Below are positions 32,237 to 42,677 of a DNA stretch of 64,000 nucleotides, piece by piece (within the stretch, counting starts at the first letter, position 1; the number at the start of each line of letters is the position of its first letter). The DNA comes from Mycolicibacterium sp. TY81 (GTDB taxonomy: Bacteria > Actinomycetota > Actinomycetes > Mycobacteriales > Mycobacteriaceae): positions 2,418,001 through 2,482,000 of the forward strand of contig NZ_AP023362.1 in assembly GCF_018326285.1 (NCBI RefSeq), read 5' to 3'. The notes below the pieces were generated by a model. That model saw only the letters and a program-made list of their open reading frames with translations, was not told the origin of the DNA and ran no database searches. The position numbers and the translations under genes are program-made.

Positions 32237-33193
32237 GTGTCCGCCCTGGCCTTCACCATCGTCGCGCTACTGCTGGTCGGGCCGGTACCCGCCCTGCTGG
32301 CGCGCGCATCGTGGCCACAGCGGGCCCCCCGGGCCGCGATCGTGCTGTGGCAGTCCGTCGCCATCGCCGCCGTGCTCTCCGCCTTCAGCGCCGGTATCGC
32401 CGTCGCCAGCAGGCTTTTCGCGCCTGGCCCGGACGGTCGTCCCACAACCACCGCGACCAGCGAGATCAGCGTCATGGGCTGGCCGTTGTGGATCACCCAT
32501 GTCGCGGTCTTCGCCCTGACCCTCGTCGTCAGCGCCCGGCTGGCCATCGCCTTCGTCCAGGTCGCCATCGCGACGCGGCGCCGACGTGCCCACCACCGGA
32601 TGATCGTCGACCTGCTCGACTGTTCGCGGGACACCGCCCCCGCACCCCAGGCCCGTCACCTCATCGGGCACGGCCTGCGCATCCTCGATGTCCAGCAGCC
32701 CCTCGCCTACTGTCTGCCCGGCGTCCGCAGCCGCGTCGTCCTCAGCGAAGGTGCGCTCAAGCACCTCGACGACAGTGAGATCGCCGCCATCCTCAGCCAC
32801 GAACACGCCCACCTGCGCGCCCGGCACGACCTCGTGCTCGAGATGTTCATCGCCGTGCACGCCGCCTTCCCCCGCTTCGTCCGGAGCGCCAGCGCCCTCG
32901 ACGCGGTCCGGTTCCTGATCGAACTGCTCGCCGACGACGCCGCCGTCCGCGCCACCGGCCCCACGCCACTGGCCCGCGCCCTGGTGGCCTGCGCGTCGGG
33001 CCGGGCACCCAAGGGCGCCCTCGCCGCGGGCGGGCCGACGACCGTCCTGCGGGTGCAGCGCCTGGCCGGCGAACCCAACAGCTCCTGGGTCGCCGCGGGC
33101 GCCTACCTGGCGGCCGCCTCCGTCCTGGTCGTACCGACCGTCGCGGTGGCTGTGCCCTGGCTCACTGAATTGCACCGGTTGTTCTTCTCGTAG
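32237..33193 (+). CDS. M56-family (BlaR1-like) membrane metallopeptidase
   Basis: A 318-residue protein with about four membrane segments (roughly 3-22, 33-60, 84-112 and 283-312). The zinc motif HExxH appears as H188-E-H-A-H192 in ILSHEHAHLRARHD. It lacks the extracellular penicillin-binding sensor domain of BlaR1, so the signal differs or is supplied elsewhere. It begins 14 bases after blaI with a GTG. It corresponds to Rv1845c. The likely job is signal-dependent cleavage of BlaI. Confidence 0.92.
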   Translation: MSALAFTIVALLLVGPVPALLARASWPQRAPRAAIVLWQSVAIAAVLSAFSAGIAVASRLFAPGPDGRPTTTATSEISVMGWPLWITHVAVFALTLVVSARLAIAFVQVAIATRRRRAHHRMIVDLLDCSRDTAPAPQARHLIGHGLRILDVQQPLAYCLPGVRSRVVLSEGALKHLDDSEIAAILSHEHAHLRARHDLVLEMFIAVHAAFPRFVRSASALDAVRFLIELLADDAAVRATGPTPLARALVACASGRAPKGALAAGGPTTVLRVQRLAGEPNSSWVAAGAYLAAASVLVVPTVAVAVPWLTELHRLFFS

Positions 33194-33297
33194 ACTTTGC
33201 GACTGGCAGCATCTCCCTTCCGTGGCGGATGACGCCGCACCGGCCCAGGCCGGTCCGAAATGCTATGCGCCACAACCAAACAACGAAAGGGCCAGCC

Positions 33298-34764
33298 GTG
33301 AGCTCGTCGGGAAACCCGGAATCAACCACCGCTACCGCCCAGATCGGGGTCACCGGCCTGGCGGTCATGGGCTCCAATCTCGCCCGTAACTTCGCCCGCC
33401 ACGGCTACACCGTCGCGCTGCACAACCGCTCCGTCGCCAAGACCGACGCGCTGCTGGCCGAGCACGGCTCGGAGGGCAAGTTCGTCCGCAGCGAGACCAT
33501 CGCCGAGTTCCTGGACGCGCTGGAGAAGCCGCGCCGCGTGATCATCATGGTCAAGGCCGGCGATCCGACGGACGCCGTGATCAACGAACTCGCCGACGCC
33601 ATGGAGCCCGGCGACATCATCATCGACGGTGGCAACGCGCTGTACACCGACACCATCCGCCGCGAGAAGGCGATCCGCGAGCGCGGCTTGCACTTCGTCG
33701 GTGCCGGCATCTCCGGTGGCGAAGAGGGCGCGCTCAACGGCCCGTCGATCATGCCGGGCGGGCCCGCCGAGTCGTACGTCTCGCTCGGGCCGCTGCTCGA
33801 AGAGATCTCCGCGCACGTCGACGGCGTGCCGTGCTGCACGCACATCGGGCCCGACGGCGCCGGCCACTTCGTCAAGATGGTGCACAACGGCATCGAGTAC
33901 TCCGACATGCAGCTCATCGGTGAGGCCTACCAGCTGCTGCGCGACGGCCTCGGCATGGCAGCCGGCGAGATCGCCGACGTGTTCGCCGAATGGAACAAGG
34001 GCGACCTGGACAGCTACCTCATCGAGATCACCGCCGAGGTGCTCAAGCAGGTCGACGCCAAGACCGGCAAGCCGCTGGTCGACGTCATCGTCGACGAGGC
34101 CGAGCAGAAGGGCACCGGCCGCTGGACCGTCAAGTCCGCGCTCGACCTCGGCATCCCGATCACCGGTATCGCCGAAGCCGTTTTCGCCCGCGCCCTGTCG
34201 GGCTCGGTGCCGCAGCGCCGCGCGACGGTCGGCCTGGCCTCGGGCCACCTCGGCGAAAAGCCCAGCGACGCCACGAAATTCATCGAGGACGTGCGGCAGG
34301 CGCTGTACGCCTCCAAGATCGTCGCGTACGCGCAGGGCTTCAACCAGATCGAGGCCGGCAGCGCCGAATACGGCTGGAACGTCAAGCCCGGCGACCTGGC
34401 CACCATCTGGCGCGGCGGCTGCATCATCCGCGCCAAGTTCCTGAACCGGATCAAGGAGGCGTTCGACGCCGAACCGGAACTCGCCACCCTGCTGGCCGCG
34501 CCGTACTTCCGCAGCGCGGTCGAGTCGGGCATCGACAGCTGGCGCCGCGTCGTCGTGACCGCCACCGAGCTGGGCATCCCGGTCCCGGGCTTCGCGTCGT
34601 CGCTGTCGTACTACGACGCGCTGCGCACCGAACGGCTGCCCGCCGCGCTGACGCAGGGCCTGCGCGACTTCTTCGGCGCCCACACCTACGGCCGCACCGA
34701 CGCCCCGGAGGGCAAGAAGTTCCACACCCTGTGGAGCGGCGACCGCACCGAGGTCGAAGCCTAG
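33298..34764 (+). CDS. gnd: 6-phosphogluconate dehydrogenase (decarboxylating)
   Basis: A 488-residue enzyme that converts 6-phosphogluconate to ribulose-5-phosphate, CO2 and NADPH in the oxidative pentose phosphate pathway. It has an N-terminal Rossmann GLAVMGSNLARNFARHGYTVALHNRS (NADP-binding Asn-Arg-Ser after strand 2) and GAGISGGEEGALNGPSIMPGG near 138. The substrate/catalytic segment KMVHNGIEYSDMQLIGEAY follows near 193, with catalytic Lys and Glu. The start is the GTG at 33298, 8 bases after AAAGG. The length fits the long-form enzyme. It corresponds to gnd1 (Rv1844c) next to guaB1. Confidence 0.96.
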   Translation: MSSSGNPESTTATAQIGVTGLAVMGSNLARNFARHGYTVALHNRSVAKTDALLAEHGSEGKFVRSETIAEFLDALEKPRRVIIMVKAGDPTDAVINELADAMEPGDIIIDGGNALYTDTIRREKAIRERGLHFVGAGISGGEEGALNGPSIMPGGPAESYVSLGPLLEEISAHVDGVPCCTHIGPDGAGHFVKMVHNGIEYSDMQLIGEAYQLLRDGLGMAAGEIADVFAEWNKGDLDSYLIEITAEVLKQVDAKTGKPLVDVIVDEAEQKGTGRWTVKSALDLGIPITGIAEAVFARALSGSVPQRRATVGLASGHLGEKPSDATKFIEDVRQALYASKIVAYAQGFNQIEAGSAEYGWNVKPGDLATIWRGGCIIRAKFLNRIKEAFDAEPELATLLAAPYFRSAVESGIDSWRRVVVTATELGIPVPGFASSLSYYDALRTERLPAALTQGLRDFFGAHTYGRTDAPEGKKFHTLWSGDRTEVEA

Positions 34765-34778
34765 GTTTCCCGTCACGC

Positions 34779-34812
34779 GAACTGCCCCTCTGCACCGGCA
34801 GCGGGGCAGTTC
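34779..34812 (+). terminator. Hairpin after gnd
   Basis: A 10-bp stem GAACTGCCCC/GGGGCAGTTC (34779-34788 with 34803-34812) lies 15 bases after the gnd stop, followed by TGCG. It has no U-tract beyond one T, so efficiency is uncertain. It separates gnd from guaB1. Confidence 0.6.
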
Positions 34813-34847
34813 TGCGTCCACTCGGCATTGTCGGGCGAGCCAACTAG

Positions 34848-36305
<1,458 letters not shown>

Positions 36306-36403
36306 GCAGGTCCGCAAGGGCCGACCAGCTACCATTGCCGTACGGCCGCCGCACGCAGCAGGCGTCGGACGGCTGTCGATATCGATTCAGCGAAAGGGAG
36401 CAC

Positions 36404-36565
36404 GTGCCGCAGGCACCTGTTGGGGCGTCGACCGTCCCGAGCCAGGCGGGAGCGTGCCAGGCCGATCACGCGCTCCCCGAGTCGAGCGCCGAGTCCATCG
36501 ACTCCGAACCTCCCAGTAGCCGGCCGGGCCGTCAGCCCGGCGCCCCGAGCGGTGGTGCACGGTGA
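36404..36565 (+). CDS. Possible small coupled leader ORF before the CNNM genes
   Basis: A 53-residue frame starts with GTG at 36404, three bases after GAAAGGGAG, and ends in TGA that overlaps the GTG of the CNNM gene (GTGA, 36562-36565). The product would be Pro/Ser/Ala-rich and disordered ([10 protein letters not shown]...SGGAR). Good ribosome-binding spacing and exact coupling to the next start argue for translation. Composition and length argue for caution. A conserved length in related species would decide it. Confidence 0.35.
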   Translation: MPQAPVGASTVPSQAGACQADHALPESSAESIDSEPPSSRPGRQPGAPSGGAR

Positions 36566-37923
36566 CCACCGCGCTGACCATCGCGAGCCTGGCCGCGTTC
36601 ATCCTGCTCACCCTCGGGACGGCAGTCTTCGTGGCGGCCGAGTTCTCCCTGACGGCGCTGGAACGCAGCACCGTCGAGGCCAACGCCCGTGACGGGGGCC
36701 GCCGCGACCGCATCATCCGCACCGCGCACCGCAACCTGTCCTTCCAGCTGTCGGGCGCCCAGATCGGCATCTCGATCACCACGCTGATCACCGGTTACCT
36801 CGCCGAGCCCGTCGTGGCGCGGCTGCTGCACGGCCCGCTGCACGCCGTCGGCCTGCCCGAGCGGTTCACCGACCCGGTGGCCCTGACGCTGGCGCTGCTG
36901 ATCGCCACGTCGGTGTCGATGGTGTTCGGCGAGCTGGTGCCCAAGAACCTCGCCGTCGCCCGGCCGGTGCCCACCGCGCGCGCCACCGTGCCGTGGCAGT
37001 GGTTCTTCTCCCTGTTGTTCTCCCCCGCCATCAAGCTGACCAACGGCACCGCCAACTGGGTGCTGCGCCGGCTCGGGGTCGAGCCCGCCGACGAGCTCCG
37101 CTCGGCGCGGTCCGCGCAGGAGCTGCTGGCGCTGGTGCGCAACTCCGCCGAGAGCGGCTCGCTGGACCCGCAGACGGCCGAATTGATCGACCGCTCACTG
37201 CAATTCGGCGGCCGCACCGCCGAGGAACTGATGACGCCGCGGTCCATGATCGAGTCGCTGGAGGTCACCGACACCGTCGCCGACCTCATCGAGACGGCCA
37301 TCCGCACCGGGTTCTCGCGCTTCCCCATCGTCGCCGGCGACCTCGACGAGACCGTCGGCATCGTGCACGTCAAACAGGTCTTCGCGATACCCGTCGAGCT
37401 GCGCGCCGGCACCCGGCTGGCGCAGCTGGCGCGGCCCGTCCCGACGGTGCCGTCGACCCTCGACGGTGACGCGGTGATGACCCAGATCCGGGCCAACGGC
37501 GTCCAGACCGCCCTCGTGGTCGACGAATACGGCGGCACCGCCGGCATGGTCACCGTCGAGGACCTCATCGAGGAGATCGTCGGCGACGTCCGCGACGAAC
37601 ACGACGACGCCACCCCCGACGTCGTCGAGGTGCGCGACGGCTGGCTGGTGTCGGGTCTGATGCGCATCGACGAGGTGGACACCGAGACCCCGTTCCGCGC
37701 GCCCGAAGGCGATTACGAGACCATCGGTGGCCTGGTGCTCAAGGAGCTCGGCCACATCCCGGACGTCGGCGACACCGTCGTCCTGACCGAATTCGACCCG
37801 GACAATCCCGAACTGGACCCCGTGCGCTGGAAGGCCACGGTGATCCGGATGGACGGCCGGCGCATCGACCAGCTGGAGCTCACCCAGCTGGACCCGACCG
37901 AGTCGGGAGCCGACCATGAATGA
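36562..37923 (+). CDS. CNNM/hemolysin-family membrane protein with CBS pair (1)
   Basis: A 453-residue protein. An N-terminal DUF21/CNNM membrane domain has about four helices (residues 1-30, 60-88, 100-125 and 135-155), including the [14 protein letters not shown] motif. Two CBS domains follow at about 215-335, and a C-terminal CorC_HlyC domain begins near 360 ([24 protein letters not shown]). Relatives transport or regulate magnesium or cobalt; the hemolysin name is historical. GTG start overlapping a possible leader ORF. It corresponds to Rv1842c and overlaps its paralogue by 8 bases. Confidence 0.9.
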   Translation: MTTALTIASLAAFILLTLGTAVFVAAEFSLTALERSTVEANARDGGRRDRIIRTAHRNLSFQLSGAQIGISITTLITGYLAEPVVARLLHGPLHAVGLPERFTDPVALTLALLIATSVSMVFGELVPKNLAVARPVPTARATVPWQWFFSLLFSPAIKLTNGTANWVLRRLGVEPADELRSARSAQELLALVRNSAESGSLDPQTAELIDRSLQFGGRTAEELMTPRSMIESLEVTDTVADLIETAIRTGFSRFPIVAGDLDETVGIVHVKQVFAIPVELRAGTRLAQLARPVPTVPSTLDGDAVMTQIRANGVQTALVVDEYGGTAGMVTVEDLIEEIVGDVRDEHDDATPDVVEVRDGWLVSGLMRIDEVDTETPFRAPEGDYETIGGLVLKELGHIPDVGDTVVLTEFDPDNPELDPVRWKATVIRMDGRRIDQLELTQLDPTESGADHE

Positions 37924-38965
37924 CGTCCTCGGCATCCTGCTGACCATGGTGCTGCTGGGCGCCAACGCGTTCTTCGTCGGGTCTGAGTTCGCGCTCATCT
38001 CGGCGCGGCGCGACCGGCTGCAGGCACTGGCCGAACAGGGCAAGCGCAGCGCCGTCACCGTGCTGCGGGCCGGTGAGCGGCTGTCGATGATGCTCGCCGG
38101 TGCCCAGCTCGGCATCACGATCTGCTCGATCCTGCTGGGCCGCGTCGGCGAACCGGCCGTCGCGCACCTGCTCGAGGAGCCCTTCGACGCGGTCGGCGTG
38201 CCCGATACGGTGCTGCACACCGTGTCCTTCGGCGTCTCCCTGGCGATCGTGGTGACGGTGCACGTGCTGCTGGGCGAGATGGTGCCCAAGAACATCGCCA
38301 TCGCCGGGCCAGAGAAGGCCGCGATGCTGCTGATCCCGCCGTACCTGGTCTACATGAGCGTCGCCCGGCCGTTCGTCATCTTCTACAACTGGTGCGCCAA
38401 CAGCACGCTGCGGCTGCTCGGCGTCGAGCCCAAGGACGAGCTGGACGTCACGGTCTCGTCGGTCGAACTGTCCGAGATGCTGACCGAATCACTGTCGGAG
38501 GGGCTGCTCGACGCCGAGGAACACGTCCGCCTCAAGCGCGCGCTGGACATCCGGACCCGGACGGTCAAGGACGTCGCGATACCGCTGCAGGACATCCGCG
38601 CGGTGCCGATCGCCGCGCCCGGGACCGGTCCCACGGTGGGCGCGGTGGCCCAGGCGCTGCGCGAGACGGGCTACTCCCGGTTCCCGGTCACCGACGGGCA
38701 CAGCGCCTACCTCGGCTACCTGCACATCAAGGACGTGCTGCCGTGCATGGACGACAACGACGCGGTCCTGGACCGGTCCATGGTGCGCCCGCTGCCCATG
38801 GTCGCCTCGACGCTGCCGGTCGCCGACGCGCTGTCGTGGCTGCGCCGCAACAACAGTCACCTGTCCCTGGTGACCACCGACGGCTACGTCACCGCGATGG
38901 TGGCGCTGGAAGACCTGGTCGAGGACCTCGTCGGCGTGGTGCGTGACGGTACCCACCGTGTCTGA
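37916..38965 (+). CDS. CNNM/hemolysin-family membrane protein with CBS pair (2)
   Basis: A 349-residue paralogue of the preceding gene, with the same [14 protein letters not shown] motif, membrane domain and CBS pair (about 210-345). It ends just after the second CBS domain, so the CorC_HlyC domain of its neighbour is missing. The two may form a heterodimer in which only one subunit has the regulatory tail. ATG at 37916 overlaps the upstream stop (ATGAATGA). It corresponds to Rv1841c. Confidence 0.9.
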   Translation: MNDVLGILLTMVLLGANAFFVGSEFALISARRDRLQALAEQGKRSAVTVLRAGERLSMMLAGAQLGITICSILLGRVGEPAVAHLLEEPFDAVGVPDTVLHTVSFGVSLAIVVTVHVLLGEMVPKNIAIAGPEKAAMLLIPPYLVYMSVARPFVIFYNWCANSTLRLLGVEPKDELDVTVSSVELSEMLTESLSEGLLDAEEHVRLKRALDIRTRTVKDVAIPLQDIRAVPIAAPGTGPTVGAVAQALRETGYSRFPVTDGHSAYLGYLHIKDVLPCMDDNDAVLDRSMVRPLPMVASTLPVADALSWLRRNNSHLSLVTTDGYVTAMVALEDLVEDLVGVVRDGTHRV

Positions 38966-39860
38966 GACGGTGTGCGCGCCGCCGCGGGTCCTGGCCGAGG
39001 ACGACTGGGCGGCGCGGGAACAGCGCTACCTGGACCGCGTCGACGCCTTCCTGGCGCCGCATGAACGGCGGATGCGGGCGGGCGAGCCGCACCCGGTGTG
39101 GGACTTCCTGTTCACGTACTACAGCCTCAAGCCCCGCCAGCTACGGCGCTGGCATCCGGGATACGGCCGGGCGCTGAGTGGTCCCGGCGCGCTGCGGTTC
39201 ACCGACCGGGCCGGGTACGGCCGGTGCGGTGACGCCGTGACGGTGACGCCCGAGTACCTCGCCGGCCGCCGCGAGACCGTCGCCTTCGTCGCCGACCTGT
39301 TGGCTGCGACGGCGGCCCGCCCGGCGCGGCTGAACTGTTTCGGCCTGCACGAATGGGCCATGGTGTACCGCGCGCCCGAGGTGCGGCACGCCCAGGTGCC
39401 GCTGCGGCTGAGCGCGTCGGACACCGATGCCGTGGTCGAGTCGATGCCGCTGCGGTGCACGCATTTCGACGCCTTCCGGTTCTTCACCGAGGCGGCCGTA
39501 CCGCGTAACGGCGAAGCCCTCACCCGACACGCCCAAGCGGCCACCGAGCAGCCGGGGTGCGTGCACGCAAATATGGACTTGTACAAATGGAGTTACAAGC
39601 TCGGACCTTTGCTGGAGTCGAATCTGTTGATGGATTGCCTTGACCTCGCGGCGGACGCACGCGTCCTCGACATGCAGGCCAGCCCGTACGACCTGAGCGA
39701 CTACGGCATCGAGCCGATCGCCATCGAGGACCCGTCGGGCCGCGCCGAGTATGTGCGCCGCCAGCAGGACATCGCCAATCTCGCTGTGCCGCTGCGGGAC
39801 TCGCTGCTGTCCGAGTGCCGGGCCTTGCTCGCGTACGACACCGACGGCGGCATGCTGTGA
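38943..39860 (+). CDS. Putative 3-methyladenine DNA glycosylase-like protein (function unproven)
   Basis: A 305-residue soluble protein with the conserved PHPVWDFLFTYYSLKPRQLRRWHPGYG stretch near residues 48-75. I recall actinobacterial relatives being labelled 3-methyladenine DNA glycosylase, but I see no HhH or AAG-type catalytic motif, so that name should not be trusted. Other conserved-looking blocks are LNCFGLHEWAMVYR (about 130) and MDLYKWSYKLGPLLESNLLMDC (about 212). GTG 38943 overlaps the CNNM stop by 23 bases; GTG 38958 is the alternative. Its stop overlaps the lipase-like start (GTGA). Confidence 0.75.
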   Translation: MTVPTVSETVCAPPRVLAEDDWAAREQRYLDRVDAFLAPHERRMRAGEPHPVWDFLFTYYSLKPRQLRRWHPGYGRALSGPGALRFTDRAGYGRCGDAVTVTPEYLAGRRETVAFVADLLAATAARPARLNCFGLHEWAMVYRAPEVRHAQVPLRLSASDTDAVVESMPLRCTHFDAFRFFTEAAVPRNGEALTRHAQAATEQPGCVHANMDLYKWSYKLGPLLESNLLMDCLDLAADARVLDMQASPYDLSDYGIEPIAIEDPSGRAEYVRRQQDIANLAVPLRDSLLSECRALLAYDTDGGML

Positions 39861-41224
39861 CGGCCCGGACGGCGCTGCGCATCGCGGCGGCTGCCCTCGC
39901 CGCCGTGCTGACCGTCGCCGGCTGCTCCGACGATGCGCCGGGCCGCAGCCCGCAGCGCAGTGGTCAGGTGTTGCCGGGCGACTACAGCGGCGCCGGCCCC
40001 GGCACGCTCGTCGCCGCGCAGCCGCTGACGACCGTCGACCCCGAACTGGCCGGGCTGACCGCGATCTCCGCGCGCATCACCTACGTCTCGACTTCGGGCA
40101 TCAACGACAGCCATCCCAAGGTGACGGGCTCGGTGTTCCTGCCGAAGGGCAACCCGCCCGAGGGCGGCTGGCGCATCATCGCCCTGGCCAACCCGGGCAG
40201 CGGCATCAAGTCCGACTGCGCGCCGTCGTCGTCGCCGAGCCTGCTGGGTCTGCTCCCGACCGTGCGACTCATGGTCGGCGCCGGCTATCTCGTGGCGATC
40301 ACCGACTATCAGGGCATCGGGCTCGACGAGACCTATCACCCGTACCTGGACTCCACGACCGAGGGCTTCAACCTGATCGACCTGGCGCGGGCGACGCGCA
40401 AGCTGGTCTCCGCCGCCTCCACCAATTGGGTCGCCGTGGGCACCGGGCAGGGCGGTCAGGCCGCGTGGGCGGCCGCCGAGCTGGCCACCGACTACGGCGG
40501 CGGGCTCCGTCCACAGGGCGCCGTCGCGCTGGCCCCGACCGCGGCGCTCGAGTGGCTGGCCGACGCCTCGGCCGAGGGGAACCTGAACCGCGACCAGCAG
40601 CTGATGCTGCAGCAGTACCTCGCGGTCATGCCGCAGGCCTACCCCGGATTCCCCATCGAGGACTACCGCCGCGGCGCCGCCCGCGACCACTGGGACACGT
40701 TGTCGGCGTGCCGCGGCCCGGCGGTCGCCGACCGCACCGGCGTGCTGGATTCGCTGGGTCCGCACGACCTCGGCCCGACCACACCGGCAGCCGCCGACGC
40801 GTTGCGCGGTTACCTGCGCAAGGCGACGCTGCCGCAGGCGCCGGCCGCCGCGCCGATGCTGATCACCCCCGGGCCGCCCGACGGCCTGGTGCCGCCCGAG
40901 CAGACCGCCGCCGCCGTCGAACGGGCCTGCGCCATGGGCGACGTCATCGACTACGTCCAACCCGACGAGGCCGACGCCCTCGGCTGGATCACCGACCGGT
41001 TCAACGGGGTGCCCGCACCCAACACGTGTCCCGGCGCCACCCCGACCTCCACCACACCGACGTCGACGGCCAGTTCGCACTCGGACGACTCCGACAGCGA
41101 CCAGTCGGACTCGGGTGGCGACGAGGTGACCCCGACCGCCGAACAGACCGCGGCCGAGACCGAGGCGCCGCACCACCAGCAGCCCGCGGCCCCGCCGCCG
41201 GCGGACCCCGGGGATGCCGAATGA
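39857..41224 (+). CDS. Lipase-like lipoprotein lacking the serine nucleophile
   Basis: A 455-residue exported protein: the signal peptide ends in LTVAGC (lipobox). The mature part resembles secretory (LIP-type) lipases: GYLVAITDYQGIGLDETYHPY before a nucleophile elbow, and a second acidic/His region. The elbow reads VGTGQGGQAAW where active relatives have GxSxGG, so the nucleophile Ser is replaced by Gly. The codon is GGG, not a one-base misread of a common Ser codon except AGC/AGT-type changes. The C-terminal ~70 residues are a Ser/Thr/Asp/Pro-rich low-complexity tail. It is probably a non-catalytic scaffold or binding protein, or the sequence carries a real substitution. It overlaps its neighbours (GTGA, ATGA). 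Confidence 0.8.
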   Translation: MTARTALRIAAAALAAVLTVAGCSDDAPGRSPQRSGQVLPGDYSGAGPGTLVAAQPLTTVDPELAGLTAISARITYVSTSGINDSHPKVTGSVFLPKGNPPEGGWRIIALANPGSGIKSDCAPSSSPSLLGLLPTVRLMVGAGYLVAITDYQGIGLDETYHPYLDSTTEGFNLIDLARATRKLVSAASTNWVAVGTGQGGQAAWAAAELATDYGGGLRPQGAVALAPTAALEWLADASAEGNLNRDQQLMLQQYLAVMPQAYPGFPIEDYRRGAARDHWDTLSACRGPAVADRTGVLDSLGPHDLGPTTPAAADALRGYLRKATLPQAPAAAPMLITPGPPDGLVPPEQTAAAVERACAMGDVIDYVQPDEADALGWITDRFNGVPAPNTCPGATPTSTTPTSTASSHSDDSDSDQSDSGGDEVTPTAEQTAAETEAPHHQQPAAPPPADPGDAE

Positions 41225-42576
41225 ACATCGGCCTGCTCGACGGCTGGCTCCCGACCCTGATCCAAGTGGTGACGGTGCTGGCACTGGTCGTCGCCGTCGG
41301 GCGACGGTCGCCGCGCTGGCTGCGGCTGTGGCTGCCGGTGGCCATCGGGACCGGCGTCGTCCTGGCCCTGGCGTGCAGCTGGTTCATCTCCGATCAGGGC
41401 CTGGCGGGCGGGCCGGCCCCGACGTCCCTGTGGGTGTGGATCGTGCTGACCGGGGTGGCGCTCGTCGTGGCCATCGCGGGCTGGCCCGGCCTGCACTGGT
41501 GGCGGCGGGCGGTGGCCGTCGCCGTGGTGCCGCTGTGCGCGGTCTGCGCGGGTCTGGCGGTCAACACCTGGACCGGCTACCTGCCGACCGTCGAGGCCCT
41601 GTGGCAGCGCGCCACCGGCGCCGAGCTGCGCGGCGAGATCGATCTCGAGACCGCGCTGACCATGCGCCGCTCCGGCGAGCGCCCGGACCGCGGCGTCCTC
41701 GTCTCGGTGCAGATTCCGACGACGGCGTCGGGCTTCCGCGCCCGTCCGGAGCTCGTCTACCTGCCGCCCGCGTGGTTCGCGCACGACGCCCCACAGCTAC
41801 CGGCGGTCGTGATGGTGGGCGGCGAGTTCGGCTGGCCCGCCGACTGGCCGACGGCCGGCGGCGCGCAGCGCACCGCCGACGATTTCGCGGCCGCCCACGG
41901 CGGCAACGCCCCCATCCTGGTGTTCGTCGACACCAGCGGGCAGTTCTCCAACGACACCGAATGCGTCAACGGGCCGCGCGGTATGGCCGCCGATCACCTC
42001 ACCAAAGATGTTGTGCCATTTGTCACGTCGACGTTCTCGGCGAGTGCCGACCCGTCGCGGTGGGGCATCGTCGGCTGGTCGGCCGGCGGCACGTGCGCGG
42101 TGATGACGACCGTCATGCACCCCGAGCTGTTCCAGACGTTCGTCGACATGGACGGCCAGGTCGGCCCCAACGCCGGTTCCGAACCCCAGACCATCGCGCG
42201 GCTCTTCGGCGGTGACGCGGCGGCGTTCGCCCATTTCGATCCCGCGACCGTGGTGCGGAAGCACGGCCCGTACACCGGCGTCGCCGGCTGGTTCGCGGTG
42301 TCGGAGAACGGGCCGGTGGTGTACCAGCCGGCACAGGCCGGCACGCCGACGAACGTGCAACCGCCGGACAATCCGGAGAGCCACACCGCCGTCGCGACCT
42401 ACATGTGTGCGTTAGTCAGCGCCGCCGGCATCGAGTGCTCGGTCGTCCCGCACGGCGGTGACCACACGTTCCCCAGCGCCGCAGAGGTGTTCACCGCGGC
42501 CCTGCCGTGGCTGGCCGGACGCCTGCACACGCCCGGCGTCCCGGCCATCGGTTTGCCCGGCTCGACACCGCAATAA
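41221..42576 (+). CDS. Membrane-anchored alpha/beta hydrolase (esterase D/mycolyltransferase-like)
   Basis: A 451-residue protein. Four N-terminal transmembrane helices (about 10-28, 35-55, 65-87 and 97-117) are followed by an extracytoplasmic hydrolase domain. The nucleophile elbow reads GWSAGGT (GxSxG) near residue 283, with an upstream VFVDTSGQFSNDTECVNGP segment and a late HGGDHTFPSA giving the catalytic His. The layout recalls membrane-bound relatives of esterase D and mycolyltransferases. It follows the lipase-like gene with an ATGA overlap and may work with that exported lipoprotein. Substrate unknown. Confidence 0.85.
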   Translation: MNIGLLDGWLPTLIQVVTVLALVVAVGRRSPRWLRLWLPVAIGTGVVLALACSWFISDQGLAGGPAPTSLWVWIVLTGVALVVAIAGWPGLHWWRRAVAVAVVPLCAVCAGLAVNTWTGYLPTVEALWQRATGAELRGEIDLETALTMRRSGERPDRGVLVSVQIPTTASGFRARPELVYLPPAWFAHDAPQLPAVVMVGGEFGWPADWPTAGGAQRTADDFAAAHGGNAPILVFVDTSGQFSNDTECVNGPRGMAADHLTKDVVPFVTSTFSASADPSRWGIVGWSAGGTCAVMTTVMHPELFQTFVDMDGQVGPNAGSEPQTIARLFGGDAAAFAHFDPATVVRKHGPYTGVAGWFAVSENGPVVYQPAQAGTPTNVQPPDNPESHTAVATYMCALVSAAGIECSVVPHGGDHTFPSAAEVFTAALPWLAGRLHTPGVPAIGLPGSTPQ

Positions 42577-42621
42577 CGGTGTGACCCGGTTCTCATTGGC
42601 CGACGCACCGGTGAGCTGCGG

Positions 42622-42635
42622 TTACCCACGGGTAA
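42622..42635. promoter_or_regulatory. 14-bp palindrome in the glcB upstream region
   Basis: TTACCC-AC-GGGTAA is a 6-2-6 perfect palindrome 43 bases upstream of the glcB ATG. Such a site is typical of a dimeric regulator, and glyoxylate-shunt genes are regulated by carbon source. No specific regulator can be named from the motif. Confidence 0.4.
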
Positions 42636-42677
42636 AGTGGATGGTCGCCGTGTGGGCTGCTTAGGAGGAAGAAGAAA

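Noticed and set aside
42602..42638. TAAAGT and TTGGCC as -10/-35 elements of glcB
   Set aside because: The spacing is 31 bases, far from the usual 16-18, so no promoter is called.
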